A DNA stretch of 64,000 nt from an uncultured Bacteroidota bacterium. Lineage in GTDB: Bacteria; Bacteroidota; Bacteroidia; Bacteroidales; P3. This document shows positions 42,336 to 51,123 of this stretch, one piece after another (the first letter of the stretch is position 1; each line of letters starts with the position of its first letter). Made by a program: the position numbers and the translations under genes. The stretch spans positions 1 through 64,000 of the forward strand of contig CACYIK010000010.1 of NCBI GenBank assembly GCA_902774395.1. The letters run 5' to 3'. The notes beneath the pieces are model-generated. The model ran no database searches. It saw only the letters and a program-made list of their open reading frames with translations, and was not told the DNA's origin.

Positions 42336-43262
42336 TCACAGCTTGCTTGGGTCGATGTCGAAGTGGGCGTCGGGACCGTTACAGGGGGTGCTGCACTTGA
42401 TGGCGCACTCCGCGCAGGGGGTCATCTCGCCGTGGAGGCGCTTCTTGACCATGTCGCCCACCATCTCACGCAACACGTCGATGCCGATGCCGCGTATCAC
42501 CTCGTCGCAGAAAGCATAGCTGAGCATAGTCACGGCGGTGCGCTCGCTGATGCCGCGGGTCATGAGGTAGAACTTCGCCTGCTCGTCGAGCTGTCCTATG
42601 GTGGAGCCGTGCGAGCACTTGACATCGTCGTTGTAGATCTCGAGGAAGGGACGCGTATCGATATGCGCCTTGTCGGTGAGCAGGATATTGCGGTTAGTCA
42701 TATAGGCCTCGGTCTTCACGGCGCCGTCCTGCACCAGGACATGGCCGTTGAAGCGGGCGCGGGCGGAATCGTCGACGATGCCCTTGTACAGCTCGCGGCT
42801 CGTGCAGTGGGGCTTGGCATGCTCGACGAAGATGTAGTTGTCGCACTGCTGCTCGCGGTCGAGGAGGTAGAGTCCGTTGGCCTCGACGTCGCAGCCCTCG
42901 TCCTGCATGCGCACGGTGACGTTGTTACGCACCTGCAGGCCGCCGAGGGTGATGGTGCACATGCGCAGGCGGCTGTCGCGCTGCATGGTGATCTGTGTCT
43001 CAGTGAGTATCTGTGCGGGGGTGCCCAAGCCCTGCAGGCGGTAGAGCTGCAGGCTGGCGCCGGCGGCGACGTCAATCTTGAGCAGCGCGGTCGACGGGCA
43101 GCAGACAGCCTTGCCGGCGAGGCGTTCGACCGTCCAGGGGTCGTCGGTAATCACCACCTTGACCTCCGCACCGGCGGGGATAGGCAGCAGCTGCGGGTCC
43201 GTGCCCTCCGGGAGACGCCACTCGTCGCCCCATATCTTGGGAAGTTGATCTTTCCTGATCAT
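42336..43262 (-). CDS. sufD: Short SufD-like iron-sulfur assembly protein
   Basis: SufD is the SufB-related subunit of the SufBC2D scaffold. This 308-residue version keeps the beta-helix core and C-terminal helices (NRNILLTDKAHIDTRPFLEIYNDDVKCSHGSTIGQLDEQAKFYLMTRGI, given here as the block DTRPFLEIYNDDVKCSHGST) but lacks the usual longer N-terminal region; SufD is commonly 400 residues or more. The C-terminal end has four cysteines (CAECAIKCSTPC). sufC lies 16 bp upstream. sufB is not adjacent. The gene stop abuts the inverted heptad element. Confidence 0.85.
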   Translation of the reverse strand: MIRKDQLPKIWGDEWRLPEGTDPQLLPIPAGAEVKVVITDDPWTVERLAGKAVCCPSTALLKIDVAAGASLQLYRLQGLGTPAQILTETQITMQRDSRLRMCTITLGGLQVRNNVTVRMQDEGCDVEANGLYLLDREQQCDNYIFVEHAKPHCTSRELYKGIVDDSARARFNGHVLVQDGAVKTEAYMTNRNILLTDKAHIDTRPFLEIYNDDVKCSHGSTIGQLDEQAKFYLMTRGISERTAVTMLSYAFCDEVIRGIGIDVLREMVGDMVKKRLHGEMTPCAECAIKCSTPCNGPDAHFDIDPSKL

Positions 43263-43278
43263 TTTCTATTCTCAATTA

Positions 43279-44037
43279 TCATTTTTCAATTTCCTCCTTG
43301 ATCCAGTCGTAGCCACGCTCCTCGAGCTCAAGGGCCAGCTCCTTGGGACCGGTCTTGACGATGCGGCCCTCGTAGAGCACATGCACGAAGTCGGGCACGA
43401 TATAGTCGAGCAGACGCTGGTAGTGGGTGATGACCACCGTGGCGTTGTCGGCCGAGCGCAGCTTGTTGACGCCGCCGGCGACGATGCGCAGGGCGTCGAT
43501 GTCGAGGCCGCTGTCGGTCTCGTCAAGGATGGAGAGCGTGGGGTTGAGCATGGCCATCTGGAAGATCTCGTTCTTCTTCTTCTCGCCACCGCTGAAGCCT
43601 TCGTTGACCGAGCGGTTGGCCAGGCTAGCAGTCATCTCCACCACCTTCTTCTTCTCCTCCATGAGCTTGAGGAACTCGCTGCCAGACAGGGGGTCGAGGC
43701 CGTGGTACTTGCGCTGCTCGTTGACGGCGGTGCGCATGAAATTGGTGATGCTCACGCCGGGAATCTCCACGGGATACTGGAAACCGAGGAAGAGGCCTTC
43801 GGCGGCGCGCTCGTCGACGGGCATGTCGAGGATATTCTTGTCCTTGAAGATGACCTCACCAGCGGTGACGGTGTACTTGGGGTTGCCGGCGACGACACCC
43901 GCCAGGGTGCTCTTGCCATTGCCGTTGGGGCCCATGATGGCGTGGACCTCGCCACGGTTGATCTCCAGGTTGACACCCTTCAGAATCTCGCGGTCGCCGA
44001 TAGAGGCATGCAAATTACGTATCGAGAGTAGTGACAT
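43279..44037 (-). CDS. sufC: SufC ATPase
   Basis: A 252-residue ABC-type ATPase of the Suf iron-sulfur scaffold: Walker [22 protein letters not shown]-loop [13 protein letters not shown], signature [14 protein letters not shown] and Walker [17 protein letters not shown], all SufC-specific. It is first in a sufC-sufD pair with a -7 box at 44098-44105. Confidence 0.95.
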   Translation of the reverse strand: MSLLSIRNLHASIGDREILKGVNLEINRGEVHAIMGPNGNGKSTLAGVVAGNPKYTVTAGEVIFKDKNILDMPVDERAAEGLFLGFQYPVEIPGVSITNFMRTAVNEQRKYHGLDPLSGSEFLKLMEEKKKVVEMTASLANRSVNEGFSGGEKKKNEIFQMAMLNPTLSILDETDSGLDIDALRIVAGGVNKLRSADNATVVITHYQRLLDYIVPDFVHVLYEGRIVKTGPKELALELEERGYDWIKEEIEK

Positions 44038-44097
44038 ATTTTTACAATCGTTTGATTACTATTCCAATAAGGCTTTCCCTCACGAAAAGCCAAATAA

Positions 44098-44105
44098 CAA
44101 AAATA
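44098..44105 (-). promoter_or_regulatory. Promoter -7 box of sufCD
   Basis: Minus-strand TATTTTTG 60 bp upstream of sufC. Confidence 0.5.
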
Positions 44106-44253
44106 TGAAAAAAAAACGAAACAGCCATAGAAAAGATAAAATTATTATAAAAACACCCCTCACCCACCCTCCCCCGACCACCTGACGGCTGGAAAAACCT
44201 ACTTAACATAATCCAAAAAACAGGGATTGATTTTCAGGTCTTTAAGCCACCCC

Positions 44254-44297
44254 CTCTTACTCAACTCTTACTCCTCTCTTACTCTGCTCTTACTTTG
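44254..44297. repeat. 11-bp array (CTCTTACTNNN, 4 units), intergenic
   Basis: CTCTTACTCAA, CTCTTACTCCT, CTCTTACTCTG, CTCTTACTTTG: an 8-bp constant part plus 3 variable bases, in perfect 11-bp register. Confidence 0.85.
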
Positions 44298-44441
44298 CTA
44301 TTGGTTTAGTGAGAGTTAGGCAGGGTGGCAAAAAGGGATTTTAACAGTATTTTAACATTTTCATCCGTCATGTCAGCGGCGACGGCAAAAGATGTCCGGC
44401 AGGGCACAATAAAAAACGAAAACATACGTTAAAGGGGCAAA

Positions 44442-45242
44442 ATGAGGACACCGATAGTGACACTGACCACGGACTGGGGCAACCAGGGCTTCTTCGCCGG
44501 CATGGTGAAGGGGGCCTTGATGAGCATGATCGAGGGGGTGCAGGTGGTAGACGTGGCACACCATGTGGAGCCTTTCAACGAGCGTGCCGCCAGCTTCGTG
44601 GTGAAGCACGCCTGTCTGGGCTTCCCGCCGGAGACGGTGCATATCATCGACGTGGCGTCGGTGGCGCCCTTCGTGGCCGTGAAGGCCCGCGGGCAGTATT
44701 TCCTGTGCAGCGACAACGGCATCCCGATGGCGGCGCTGGGCGACGACATCGAGGATGTGGTCACGATTCCCATTCAGGAGAACGGCATTTACAACTTCGC
44801 GGCCTACACGCTCTTCGCCGGCGTGGCGGCGAAGCTCCTCGGCGGCACGCCGCTGAGCGACATCGGCCCACGTCACGGGCAGTTGCAGCAGCGCAACATC
44901 GTGGGATGGATACCGCAGGGCGACCAGTACCGCATCAGCATCCATTATGTGGACTCCTACGGCAACGCCTACCTCGGCATGACCTACAAGGAGTTCGAGC
45001 AGCTACGCCAAGGGCGCAGCTTCGTGATGACGGTGCGCGAATATGAGGTGACGGAGATTACGGCCTCCTACCAGCAAGCCGCGACAGACGGCCGACAGCG
45101 GTCGATGGTCAGCGGCCAGCAGCGCATGCAGCTCACGGTGTCGGCGACCGGAGTGCTCGAGCTGGCGGTGCAGCGCAGCTCCTTCTCGCAGCTGATAGGC
45201 CTGCGGGCCAACAACGAGGTGCTCCTTCGCTTCAAGAACTAG
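44442..45242 (+). CDS. SAM hydroxide adenosyltransferase (DUF62 family)
   Basis: A 266-residue enzyme related to the chlorinase/fluorinase fold that hydrolyses S-adenosylmethionine to adenosine and methionine. Family blocks are LTTDWGNQGFFAGMVKG (Asp near residue 11), VVDVAHHVEPFN, HIIDVASVAPF, NGIPMAALGDD and GPRHGQL. The C-terminal beta-barrel half is complete. Single gene, divergent from sufCD. Confidence 0.88.
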   Translation: MRTPIVTLTTDWGNQGFFAGMVKGALMSMIEGVQVVDVAHHVEPFNERAASFVVKHACLGFPPETVHIIDVASVAPFVAVKARGQYFLCSDNGIPMAALGDDIEDVVTIPIQENGIYNFAAYTLFAGVAAKLLGGTPLSDIGPRHGQLQQRNIVGWIPQGDQYRISIHYVDSYGNAYLGMTYKEFEQLRQGRSFVMTVREYEVTEITASYQQAATDGRQRSMVSGQQRMQLTVSATGVLELAVQRSSFSQLIGLRANNEVLLRFKN

Positions 45243-45500
45243 TCATCTTTAAAGACAACCGCTTTTTTAATTTTAAAGACAAGAAAGGACAAGAAAAACA
45301 ATAATTATTGTCCCGTATTGCTTTAATTGTTTTAAAGACAAGAAAGGACAAGAAAAACAATATTTTTATCCCTTATTGCCTTATTGTTTTGAAAACAACA
45401 AAAGGACAAGAAAAACATATTTTGTCCTTTCTTGTCCTTTCTTGTCTTTTAAAAATCTTGTCTTAAAAAACTTCTTGTCTTAAAAAAACTCTTGTTGTCT
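45243..45500. repeat. Direct and inverted repeats built on GACAAGAAA/TTTCTTGTC, intergenic
   Basis: No gene is seen. A 33-bp unit beginning TTTTAAAGACAAGAAAGGAC occurs at 45271 and, identical, at 45330, with a degenerate third copy at 45387. The opposite motif TTTGTCCTTT/CTTGTCCTTT/CTTGTCTTTT forms a 10-bp array at 45421-45450, followed by TCTTGTCTTAAAAAA copies. The segment can fold into a long hairpin and lies between convergent genes, so it may also terminate transcription. Confidence 0.85.
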
Positions 45501-46592
45501 TTATTTGTTAGGGGTTTTCCAACTGAAGAAGACCTGGACGCCGGCCATCTGGTAGACCTGCAGGTGACCCCACTTGCCCATGCCGCTGAAGTCGGTGTCC
45601 CACTTCATGTTGAGGGTGAAGTTGGCGGCGATATGCTCGGAGAAGCGGTAGTCGAGCTTGACTTCGAAGTCGAAGTCGGTCTCGAAGAGGCGGCGTTCCA
45701 GCCAGTTAAGGTCGGCAAGGTCGGCCCAAGTCTCGTCGGCGCCGAGGGTGTATTTCGAGTCGCCGCCGTCGGTGGCGGTGATGCCGTCCCATCCCATCTT
45801 GGAGGGTTTCTTATAGTCGTAGAATATCTCGAAGCGGGCGTAGAGGTCGAGGCTGGGGAGGAGGTCCTTTTTGAGGTACATGGCCTTGATGTAGCTACCG
45901 AGACCGAAGTAGGCGTGGGTATATTTGCGGGCGGGGTTGAGGGTGCCGTCGGAGAGGTGGAAGTCGTCGTCCTGGATGACACCGTAGGTGTAGCCGCTGT
46001 CGATGAGGTCGTCGTTGAAGACGAAGGTGGTCTTGCCGGTGAGGAAAGAGAGGGAGACCGACCAGTCGGGCTTTTTCAGCTCGAAGGAGAGTGCCGTGGT
46101 GAGGTAGCCGGGAGCCATGAAGGAGGAGACCATCTTGCCCTCCTTGTCGTCGATGCCCGTGTACTCGTAGCCGGCACCGAACTGGGTCTTGAGGTTGGCC
46201 GAGAAGCTGGCGCCCCAGTCCTTGTAGGCCTTCCAAGAGAGCGAGGAGGTCAGGTCTATCTTGTCGTTGCTCTTGCGGCGGGTCTCGAAGAGGCCACCCT
46301 CGGAGCTGTTGTCGAGGTCCTGCCAAGCATAGCCATAGGCGAGGTCGGCGATATTGTCCCACACATACTTGGTGTGGGTGTATTTATAGTTGCCGAAGAA
46401 GACGGCGGTGAGGTCGATCTGTGAGTTACCCGACTTGGACCAGTTCTCGAACATGAACTCGCTGAGTTTGAGAGCGGGGGTGGTGACGGTAGACCAGGAG
46501 CCCTGAGGTTCGGCGGGCTTCTCTTCCTGAGCCCTGACGGGGAGTGCAGCCATCATGACGATGGCGGCAAAAAGAATAGAAACGTGTTTCAT
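45501..46592 (-). CDS. DUF3078-family outer-membrane beta-barrel protein
   Basis: A 363-residue protein with a signal peptide (ending LPVRAQ) and alternating aromatic beta strands (LDLYARFEIFYDYKKPS, FDFEVKLDYRFSEHIAANFTLNMKW) ending in an aromatic/charged strand (VQVFFSWKTPNK). The opening FMFENWSKSGNSQIDLTAVF is typical of DUF3078, a Bacteroidetes outer-membrane family of unknown function. recX ends 23 bp upstream, so they may be co-transcribed. Confidence 0.82.
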   Translation of the reverse strand: MKHVSILFAAIVMMAALPVRAQEEKPAEPQGSWSTVTTPALKLSEFMFENWSKSGNSQIDLTAVFFGNYKYTHTKYVWDNIADLAYGYAWQDLDNSSEGGLFETRRKSNDKIDLTSSLSWKAYKDWGASFSANLKTQFGAGYEYTGIDDKEGKMVSSFMAPGYLTTALSFELKKPDWSVSLSFLTGKTTFVFNDDLIDSGYTYGVIQDDDFHLSDGTLNPARKYTHAYFGLGSYIKAMYLKKDLLPSLDLYARFEIFYDYKKPSKMGWDGITATDGGDSKYTLGADETWADLADLNWLERRLFETDFDFEVKLDYRFSEHIAANFTLNMKWDTDFSGMGKWGHLQVYQMAGVQVFFSWKTPNK

Positions 46593-46615
46593 ATTGTTTG
46601 ATTGTTTGAAATGCC

Positions 46616-47143
46616 TTACATGATTTCGTCGAGCACGCGGTTGATCTCGGCGAAAGTAAAACCACGTGTAGCCAGGAACGTGCTGAGTTTCTGACGGATG
46701 GCAGAGTTCTGCACTTCCCCACCCTCGTCGTCGGAGCCGTCCGTTTCAGGCTTAGTGTGCGACTGTTTGAGCTCCTCGTATTTCTTCTCCGCCACCTCGG
46801 TGAGCACACGGAAGTAGTCTTCCTCGCTGACGGCAGCGATGCCGCTGTCGACGGCCGCCCGGGGGAGGTGCTTAAGGCGCAGATTGTAGAGCACCTTCTG
46901 CCGACCCCAATGCTGGGAGAGAATCTTGCTGGTGCAGTAGGCACGGGCGTAACGAAGGTTGTCGAGATAGTTGTCGCGGAAGAGCGATTCGACGACGGCG
47001 TTGGACTGCTCGGGGGTAGCGCCCCAGGTGACAAGCTTCTGGCGGACAGCATCTTCGCATTGCTCCGAGAGGGAGCAGTAGTTGCGTGCCCGTTCGAGCA
47101 GCGCATGGAGCGCATCGTTGGTTTGACTAGCTGCTTTCTTCAC
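46616..47143 (-). CDS. recX: RecX family regulator
   Basis: RecX inhibits RecA filament extension. The protein (about 175 residues) has the three-helix repeats of the family: ALLERARNYCSLSEQCEDAVRQKLVTWGA, DNYLDNLRYARAYCTSK and a C-terminal YEELKQS ... KLSTFLATRGFTFAEINRVLDEIM. The GTG at 47143 is chosen because the -7 box at 47168-47175 lies just upstream; the ORF extends further to 47263 but that part would be untranscribed. recA is not in the window. Confidence 0.85.
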   Translation of the reverse strand: MKKAASQTNDALHALLERARNYCSLSEQCEDAVRQKLVTWGATPEQSNAVVESLFRDNYLDNLRYARAYCTSKILSQHWGRQKVLYNLRLKHLPRAAVDSGIAAVSEEDYFRVLTEVAEKKYEELKQSHTKPETDGSDDEGGEVQNSAIRQKLSTFLATRGFTFAEINRVLDEIM

Positions 47144-47167
47144 TTTTCTATGGTCTGTTTCAGGGTG

Positions 47168-47175
47168 CAAAGATA
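47168..47175 (-). promoter_or_regulatory. Promoter -7 box of recX
   Basis: Minus-strand TATCTTTG, 25 bp upstream of the chosen GTG start; it argues against the longer upstream start. Confidence 0.55.
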
Positions 47176-47205
47176 CGATTAAATTTTGAATTCGGAGGGA
47201 TTTTT

Positions 47206-47236
47206 TTTGCCATGTTGATTTTTTTTTGTAGTTTTG
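47206..47236 (+). promoter_or_regulatory. Promoter of the glycogen-synthase-like gene
   Basis: TTTG-N19-TAGTTTTG on the plus strand, 39 bp before the ATG at 47275, back to back with the recX promoter. Confidence 0.65.
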
Positions 47237-47274
47237 CATTTTGGATAATCTATATATATACATATCGAAATCTT

Positions 47275-48102
47275 ATGGCAAAAGGGAGAATCTTATATGT
47301 GAATCAGGAGATTATGCCGTTTTCCCCGGAGAGTGAGCAAAGCATCCTGGGCCGTTATCTGCCTGCCAAGACGCAGGAGATGGGACGCGAAATAAGGGTT
47401 TTCATGCCCAAGTTTTGTGAAGTGAACGACCGTAAACACCAGTTGCATGAGGTGATTCGCCTGTCGGGTATGAACCTGATTGTAAACAACTGCGACCATC
47501 AGTTGATCATCAAAGTGGGGTCCATCCCCTCGGCGAGAATGCAGGTCTACTTCATCGACAACGAGGAGTACTTCATCAATGGCAAGGGACTGATTGACGA
47601 CCGCCACCGTCCGCTGCCCGACACCGACGAGCGCCTGCTCTTCTTCGGCCGCGGCACCTTGGAGGCCGTGCGCAAGCTGGCTTGGCAGCCCCACCTGATT
47701 AATTTCTCGGGATGGTTCACCTCGATGATACCGTTCTACCTGCGTCGCATCAACAAGGAGAACGCCTTCTTCAGCGGCACCAAGATGGTCATCACGTTGA
47801 TGAACGACCGTTTCGAGGGCCCCATCGGAGGCGACCTGGAGCGCAAGATGAAGACCGACGGCGCCACGGCAAAGGACCTGCGCCTCTACGGCGAGACCAA
47901 CTACCTGGGTCTGATGAAGTCGGCCATCACCTATTCGCAGGGCGTCATCATCGGCTCGCCCGACGCCGACCCCGAGTTGGTGGCCTTCGCCAAGGAGAAC
48001 AAACGCAACGTGCTCGACTACACCGAGGACCGCGACGAATTCTATGCCCGCATCAACAAGTTCTACGACACCATCGTGGGCAGCAGCAAGTTCGAGAATT
48101 GA
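47275..48102 (+). CDS. Short glycogen/starch synthase-like protein
   Basis: A 275-residue protein matching only the N-terminal half of GT5 glycogen synthases (KGRILYVNQEIMPFSPESE, PAKTQEMGREIRVFMPKF, FFGRGTLEAVRKLAWQPHLINFSGW). The C-terminal donor-binding domain is missing, so it is unlikely to be a classical synthase. Stand-alone versions next to a DUF4270 gene are common in Bacteroidetes, as here; function unknown. ATG 47275 is chosen because the promoter lies just upstream. Confidence 0.85.
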   Translation: MAKGRILYVNQEIMPFSPESEQSILGRYLPAKTQEMGREIRVFMPKFCEVNDRKHQLHEVIRLSGMNLIVNNCDHQLIIKVGSIPSARMQVYFIDNEEYFINGKGLIDDRHRPLPDTDERLLFFGRGTLEAVRKLAWQPHLINFSGWFTSMIPFYLRRINKENAFFSGTKMVITLMNDRFEGPIGGDLERKMKTDGATAKDLRLYGETNYLGLMKSAITYSQGVIIGSPDADPELVAFAKENKRNVLDYTEDRDEFYARINKFYDTIVGSSKFEN

Positions 48103-48127
48103 GAACAGAGAAATGAGTAACTTGGAA

Positions 48128-49390
48128 ATGAGAAATTACAACATCCTATTCCTTCTAACAGCCGCTTTCTTATTCACCCCTCTAGTGTCCTGCACCGACG
48201 AAGAGTCGGTGCTGGGCATCGATTTGGTCGACTCGACAACGATGTACGACGGCCAACAGTATGTGCTGTATGCCGACGACGCCTGGACCGAGGTCGAGGA
48301 TTCACTGCTGACCAGCAACTACTCGTATGGTGCTATCGGCAACTACCACGACGCCACCTTCGGCAAGGTGAAATCCATCCTCTACACCCAGATAGCGCTG
48401 CCGTCGAACACGGCGGACTTCTCGTTCGACTCAGACATGATTCTCGACTCCGTGGTGCTATCTCTGGCTACGACCGGCATCTTCCCCGACACCAACCGCA
48501 GCTACCGGTTCCACTTCGAGGTGATGAGGCTGGCCGAACCCGTCCTCTCCGACACCACCTACTACGCATGGCAGTCGCTGCCGGTGGACAATAGCGGCAA
48601 GTATTTCGACGCGACGGTGAGAATGAGCGGTCTCGACACCGTGGTCTCCCTGAAACTCGACACCAACGTGTACAGCCTGCTGCGCCGTACGGCCACCGCC
48701 GAGGAGTTCATCCAGCAGACCAAGGGACTGCGCATCCGCCTCAAGGAGAGTTCTGACGAGGGCGTCTTGGGCATCGACTTCTCGTCGGTGCAGACCTGCC
48801 TCAGGGCTCACTACCACTACATCCACGACAACGACACGACCACGGGCTTCTACACCTTCCTGATGGGTGCCGGAACGGCCCATTTCACCCAGTTCATCCA
48901 CGACTACAGCGGCACAATCTTCACCTCGAAGAAAAACCCCGGCGCCTACCGGCTCTACCTCGAGCCCATGGGCGGACAGCGCGTGAGGCTGAGCTTCGAC
49001 CGCGACCTGCAGGCCTTCCATGCCGCCCACCCCTGGGCGGTGATACACCAGGCCGAGTTGCTGATGACCGTCGCCCCCGAGGATGACGGTCGCATGCCCG
49101 ACCAGATCCTCACCCTGGGCAAGGATGTCGACGGCAACGACGCCTATATCAACGACCTGCTGGATGTCTACACGCTGAAAGGCTATGACGGCACCTACAA
49201 TGCCGACAAGAACTACTACCGCATGCGCGTGACACAGCACCTGCAGAGCCTGCTGCGCCAAGGTTCAGACCGCGGATGGCTGCTGCTGCTGAACTCGCGC
49301 CGCCACTCCCCCATGCGTGCCATCCTCTACGGCACCGAGGTGGGCGACGCCAATAAACGTCCTCGCATCGTGTTGACCTATTCCGAATAA
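48128..49390 (+). CDS. DUF4270-family lipoprotein
   Basis: A roughly 420-residue lipoprotein with lipobox TPLVSC (Cys near 23), then DEESVLGIDLVDSTTMYDGQ and LYTQIALPSNTADFSFDSDMILDSVVLSL, characteristic of DUF4270. The body is beta-rich and probably exposed at the cell surface; function unknown. Starts at 48113 or 48128 both give a signal peptide; earlier in-frame starts overlap the preceding gene. Part of a same-strand run glycogen-synthase-like / DUF4270 / YwqK-like / maf. Confidence 0.85.
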   Translation: MRNYNILFLLTAAFLFTPLVSCTDEESVLGIDLVDSTTMYDGQQYVLYADDAWTEVEDSLLTSNYSYGAIGNYHDATFGKVKSILYTQIALPSNTADFSFDSDMILDSVVLSLATTGIFPDTNRSYRFHFEVMRLAEPVLSDTTYYAWQSLPVDNSGKYFDATVRMSGLDTVVSLKLDTNVYSLLRRTATAEEFIQQTKGLRIRLKESSDEGVLGIDFSSVQTCLRAHYHYIHDNDTTTGFYTFLMGAGTAHFTQFIHDYSGTIFTSKKNPGAYRLYLEPMGGQRVRLSFDRDLQAFHAAHPWAVIHQAELLMTVAPEDDGRMPDQILTLGKDVDGNDAYINDLLDVYTLKGYDGTYNADKNYYRMRVTQHLQSLLRQGSDRGWLLLLNSRRHSPMRAILYGTEVGDANKRPRIVLTYSE

Positions 49391-49411
49391 AACCTCATCC
49401 CTCCTATCATC

Positions 49412-50554
49412 ATGAAAAAATATTTGTCCCTGGCAATCCTTTTCGGTGCTGTGCTCGCCCCCGTGAGCGCACAGACGACCTACGAGAAAAAATACACGGG
49501 TACCAACCAAGTCTCCGTGCGTGGAACGCTGAACGACCAGCAACGTCGCACCGGCAGCTGGACCTGGTGGTATCCCACAGGACGCATCTCGCAGGAAGGC
49601 ACCTACAACAACGGCGTGAAGACCGGCACCTGGACCCTCTACTATGAGGATGGCAGCCGCATGGCCGAAGAGTGCTACTCGACAGGCACCACGCGCACCT
49701 GGCACCGCAACGGTGACCTCAAGAGCGAGGTGCAGGTGGAGAACGGCAAGCGCACAGGTCTCTACCGTGCCTGGCACGAGAACGGACAGAAGGAAGAGGA
49801 ATACACCTACGTCAACGGCAGCCGCGAAGGCGAGACCTTCCAGTGGCACAGCAACGGCAAGCTCCGCTTCGCGGGCCACTACCGTCACAACGAGCTGCAG
49901 GGCGAAGCCGTGTGGTATTTCCCCAACGGCAAGGAGGACATGCGCGGCAAATTCGTCGACGGCCAGCAGGACGGTCCCTGGACCTTCTACTGGCGTAGCA
50001 ACGGCAAACTCGGCATCGAGGGCGTCTATGCCAAAGGCAAGGAGATAGGCCACTGGACCTACTACTATGAGACCGGCGAGCGCTGGCGTGCCGGCAACTA
50101 CCGCGACGGCAAGCGCACTGGCCTCTGGACCACCTGGTACGAGAGCGGCGCCAAGCTGCACGAAGGCGAATATGCCGACGGCAAGGAAGAGGGACGCTGG
50201 ACCGCCTGGTATGAGAACGGCAAGGTGGACTACTACGGCGACTTCTCCAACGGCCTCAAAGAGGGCGAATGGAAAGGTCTCTACGATGACGGCACCACCC
50301 GCTATATCATGCACTACTCACAGGACGAGAAAGACGGCGAGGAGGTGCGCTACTACCCCAACGGCAAAGTCGAAATCCGCCAGCATTTCAAAGACGGCCT
50401 CCTCGACGGCAAGTACGAGCGCTACGACGAGTCGGGCGCCCCGGTAGAGAAAGGCCAGTTCAAAGAGGGCGAGAAAGAAGGCAAGTGGAGCTGGTACGAC
50501 AAAGGCGTCGAGGTCTACAAAGCCAAGTTCAAGGACGGCAAGGAAGTGAAGTGA
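49412..50554 (+). CDS. Secreted YwqK/MORN-like repeat protein
   Basis: A 380-residue protein with a signal peptide (ending PVSAQ) and about a dozen 22-24-residue repeats of the form GxWxxYYxxGxxxxEGxYxxGK (for example GTWTLYYEDGSRMAEE, GHWTYYYETGERWRAG). These beta-hairpin repeats belong to the YwqK antitoxin/MORN group. Export argues against an antitoxin role here; a binding or structural function in the envelope is inference. Its stop overlaps the maf start by one base (TGATG). Confidence 0.85.
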   Translation: MKKYLSLAILFGAVLAPVSAQTTYEKKYTGTNQVSVRGTLNDQQRRTGSWTWWYPTGRISQEGTYNNGVKTGTWTLYYEDGSRMAEECYSTGTTRTWHRNGDLKSEVQVENGKRTGLYRAWHENGQKEEEYTYVNGSREGETFQWHSNGKLRFAGHYRHNELQGEAVWYFPNGKEDMRGKFVDGQQDGPWTFYWRSNGKLGIEGVYAKGKEIGHWTYYYETGERWRAGNYRDGKRTGLWTTWYESGAKLHEGEYADGKEEGRWTAWYENGKVDYYGDFSNGLKEGEWKGLYDDGTTRYIMHYSQDEKDGEEVRYYPNGKVEIRQHFKDGLLDGKYERYDESGAPVEKGQFKEGEKEGKWSWYDKGVEVYKAKFKDGKEVK

Positions 50555-51123
50555 TGAAACTTCTGCTTGCCTCCCAATCGCCCCGCCGCCGTCAGCTGTT
50601 AGGCGAGCTGGGCTACCCTGTTGAATTCATCAGTCTCGGTGTCGACGAGCATGTGCCCGCCGGCACACCTGCTGCCGACACCGCCGAGTTGTTGGCCTGC
50701 CGCAAGGCCAGTGCCTGTCCCGCGGAGATGATTGGCGACGACACCATCCTTGTGACCGCCGACACCGTGGTGGTTCACAAAGGCTCTGTGCTGGGCAAAC
50801 CCGCCGACCGCGACGAGGCCCTCGCCATGCTGCGCAGCCTCTCGGGCGACAGCCACGAGGTGTTCACCGGCGTATGCCTCCGCACCCATGACGACACCCT
50901 CTCCTTCACCGAACGCACCGAGGTGTTCTTCGCCCCCCTCAGCGAGGAGGAACTGGCCTACTATGTCGACCACTACCGCCCCTACGACAAAGCGGGCGCC
51001 TACGGCATACAGGAGTGGATAGGCATGGTGGGAGTGTACCGCATCGACGGCTGTTTCTACAACGTCATGGGTCTACCCGTGGCACGGCTCTACAAAGAAC
51101 TGAAAAAGCTACGCCAAGCGTAA
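50554..51123 (+). CDS. maf: Maf-like nucleoside triphosphate pyrophosphatase
   Basis: A 189-residue house-cleaning enzyme that hydrolyses non-canonical nucleoside triphosphates. Motifs: LLLASQSPRRRQLL near the N-terminus, VTADTVVVHKGSVLGKP, EVFTGVCLRT and YDKAGAYGIQEW. The start overlaps the preceding stop; the 3' end overlaps recQ by 15 bases in convergent arrangement. Confidence 0.93.
   Translation: MKLLLASQSPRRRQLLGELGYPVEFISLGVDEHVPAGTPAADTAELLACRKASACPAEMIGDDTILVTADTVVVHKGSVLGKPADRDEALAMLRSLSGDSHEVFTGVCLRTHDDTLSFTERTEVFFAPLSEEELAYYVDHYRPYDKAGAYGIQEWIGMVGVYRIDGCFYNVMGLPVARLYKELKKLRQA

Larger units (their letters stand above)
44038..44441. other. Intergenic region between divergent sufC and SAM hydrolase genes
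   Basis: 404 bp without a gene. It holds the sufC promoter near 44098, a C-rich stretch (44150-44185) and a four-unit 11-bp pyrimidine array (44254-44297) with partial inverted counterpart GTGAGAGTTAG ... AGGGTGGCAAA just after it. No RNA gene recognised. Confidence 0.7.

Noticed and set aside
44442..45242. Possible repeat insertion (GACAGCGG/GGTCAGCGGCC) in the SAM hydrolase gene near 45080-45120
   Set aside because: A loose similarity between neighbouring 10-mers is visible, but no constant period; left out of the repeat list.
47144..47263. Longer start for recX
   Set aside because: The extension passes through the -7 box at 47168-47175 and gives a basic, low-complexity N-terminus with no RecX similarity.
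49412..50554. YwqK-like gene as part of a toxin-antitoxin pair
   Set aside because: It has a signal peptide, its neighbours are DUF4270 and maf, and no toxin-like gene is adjacent.
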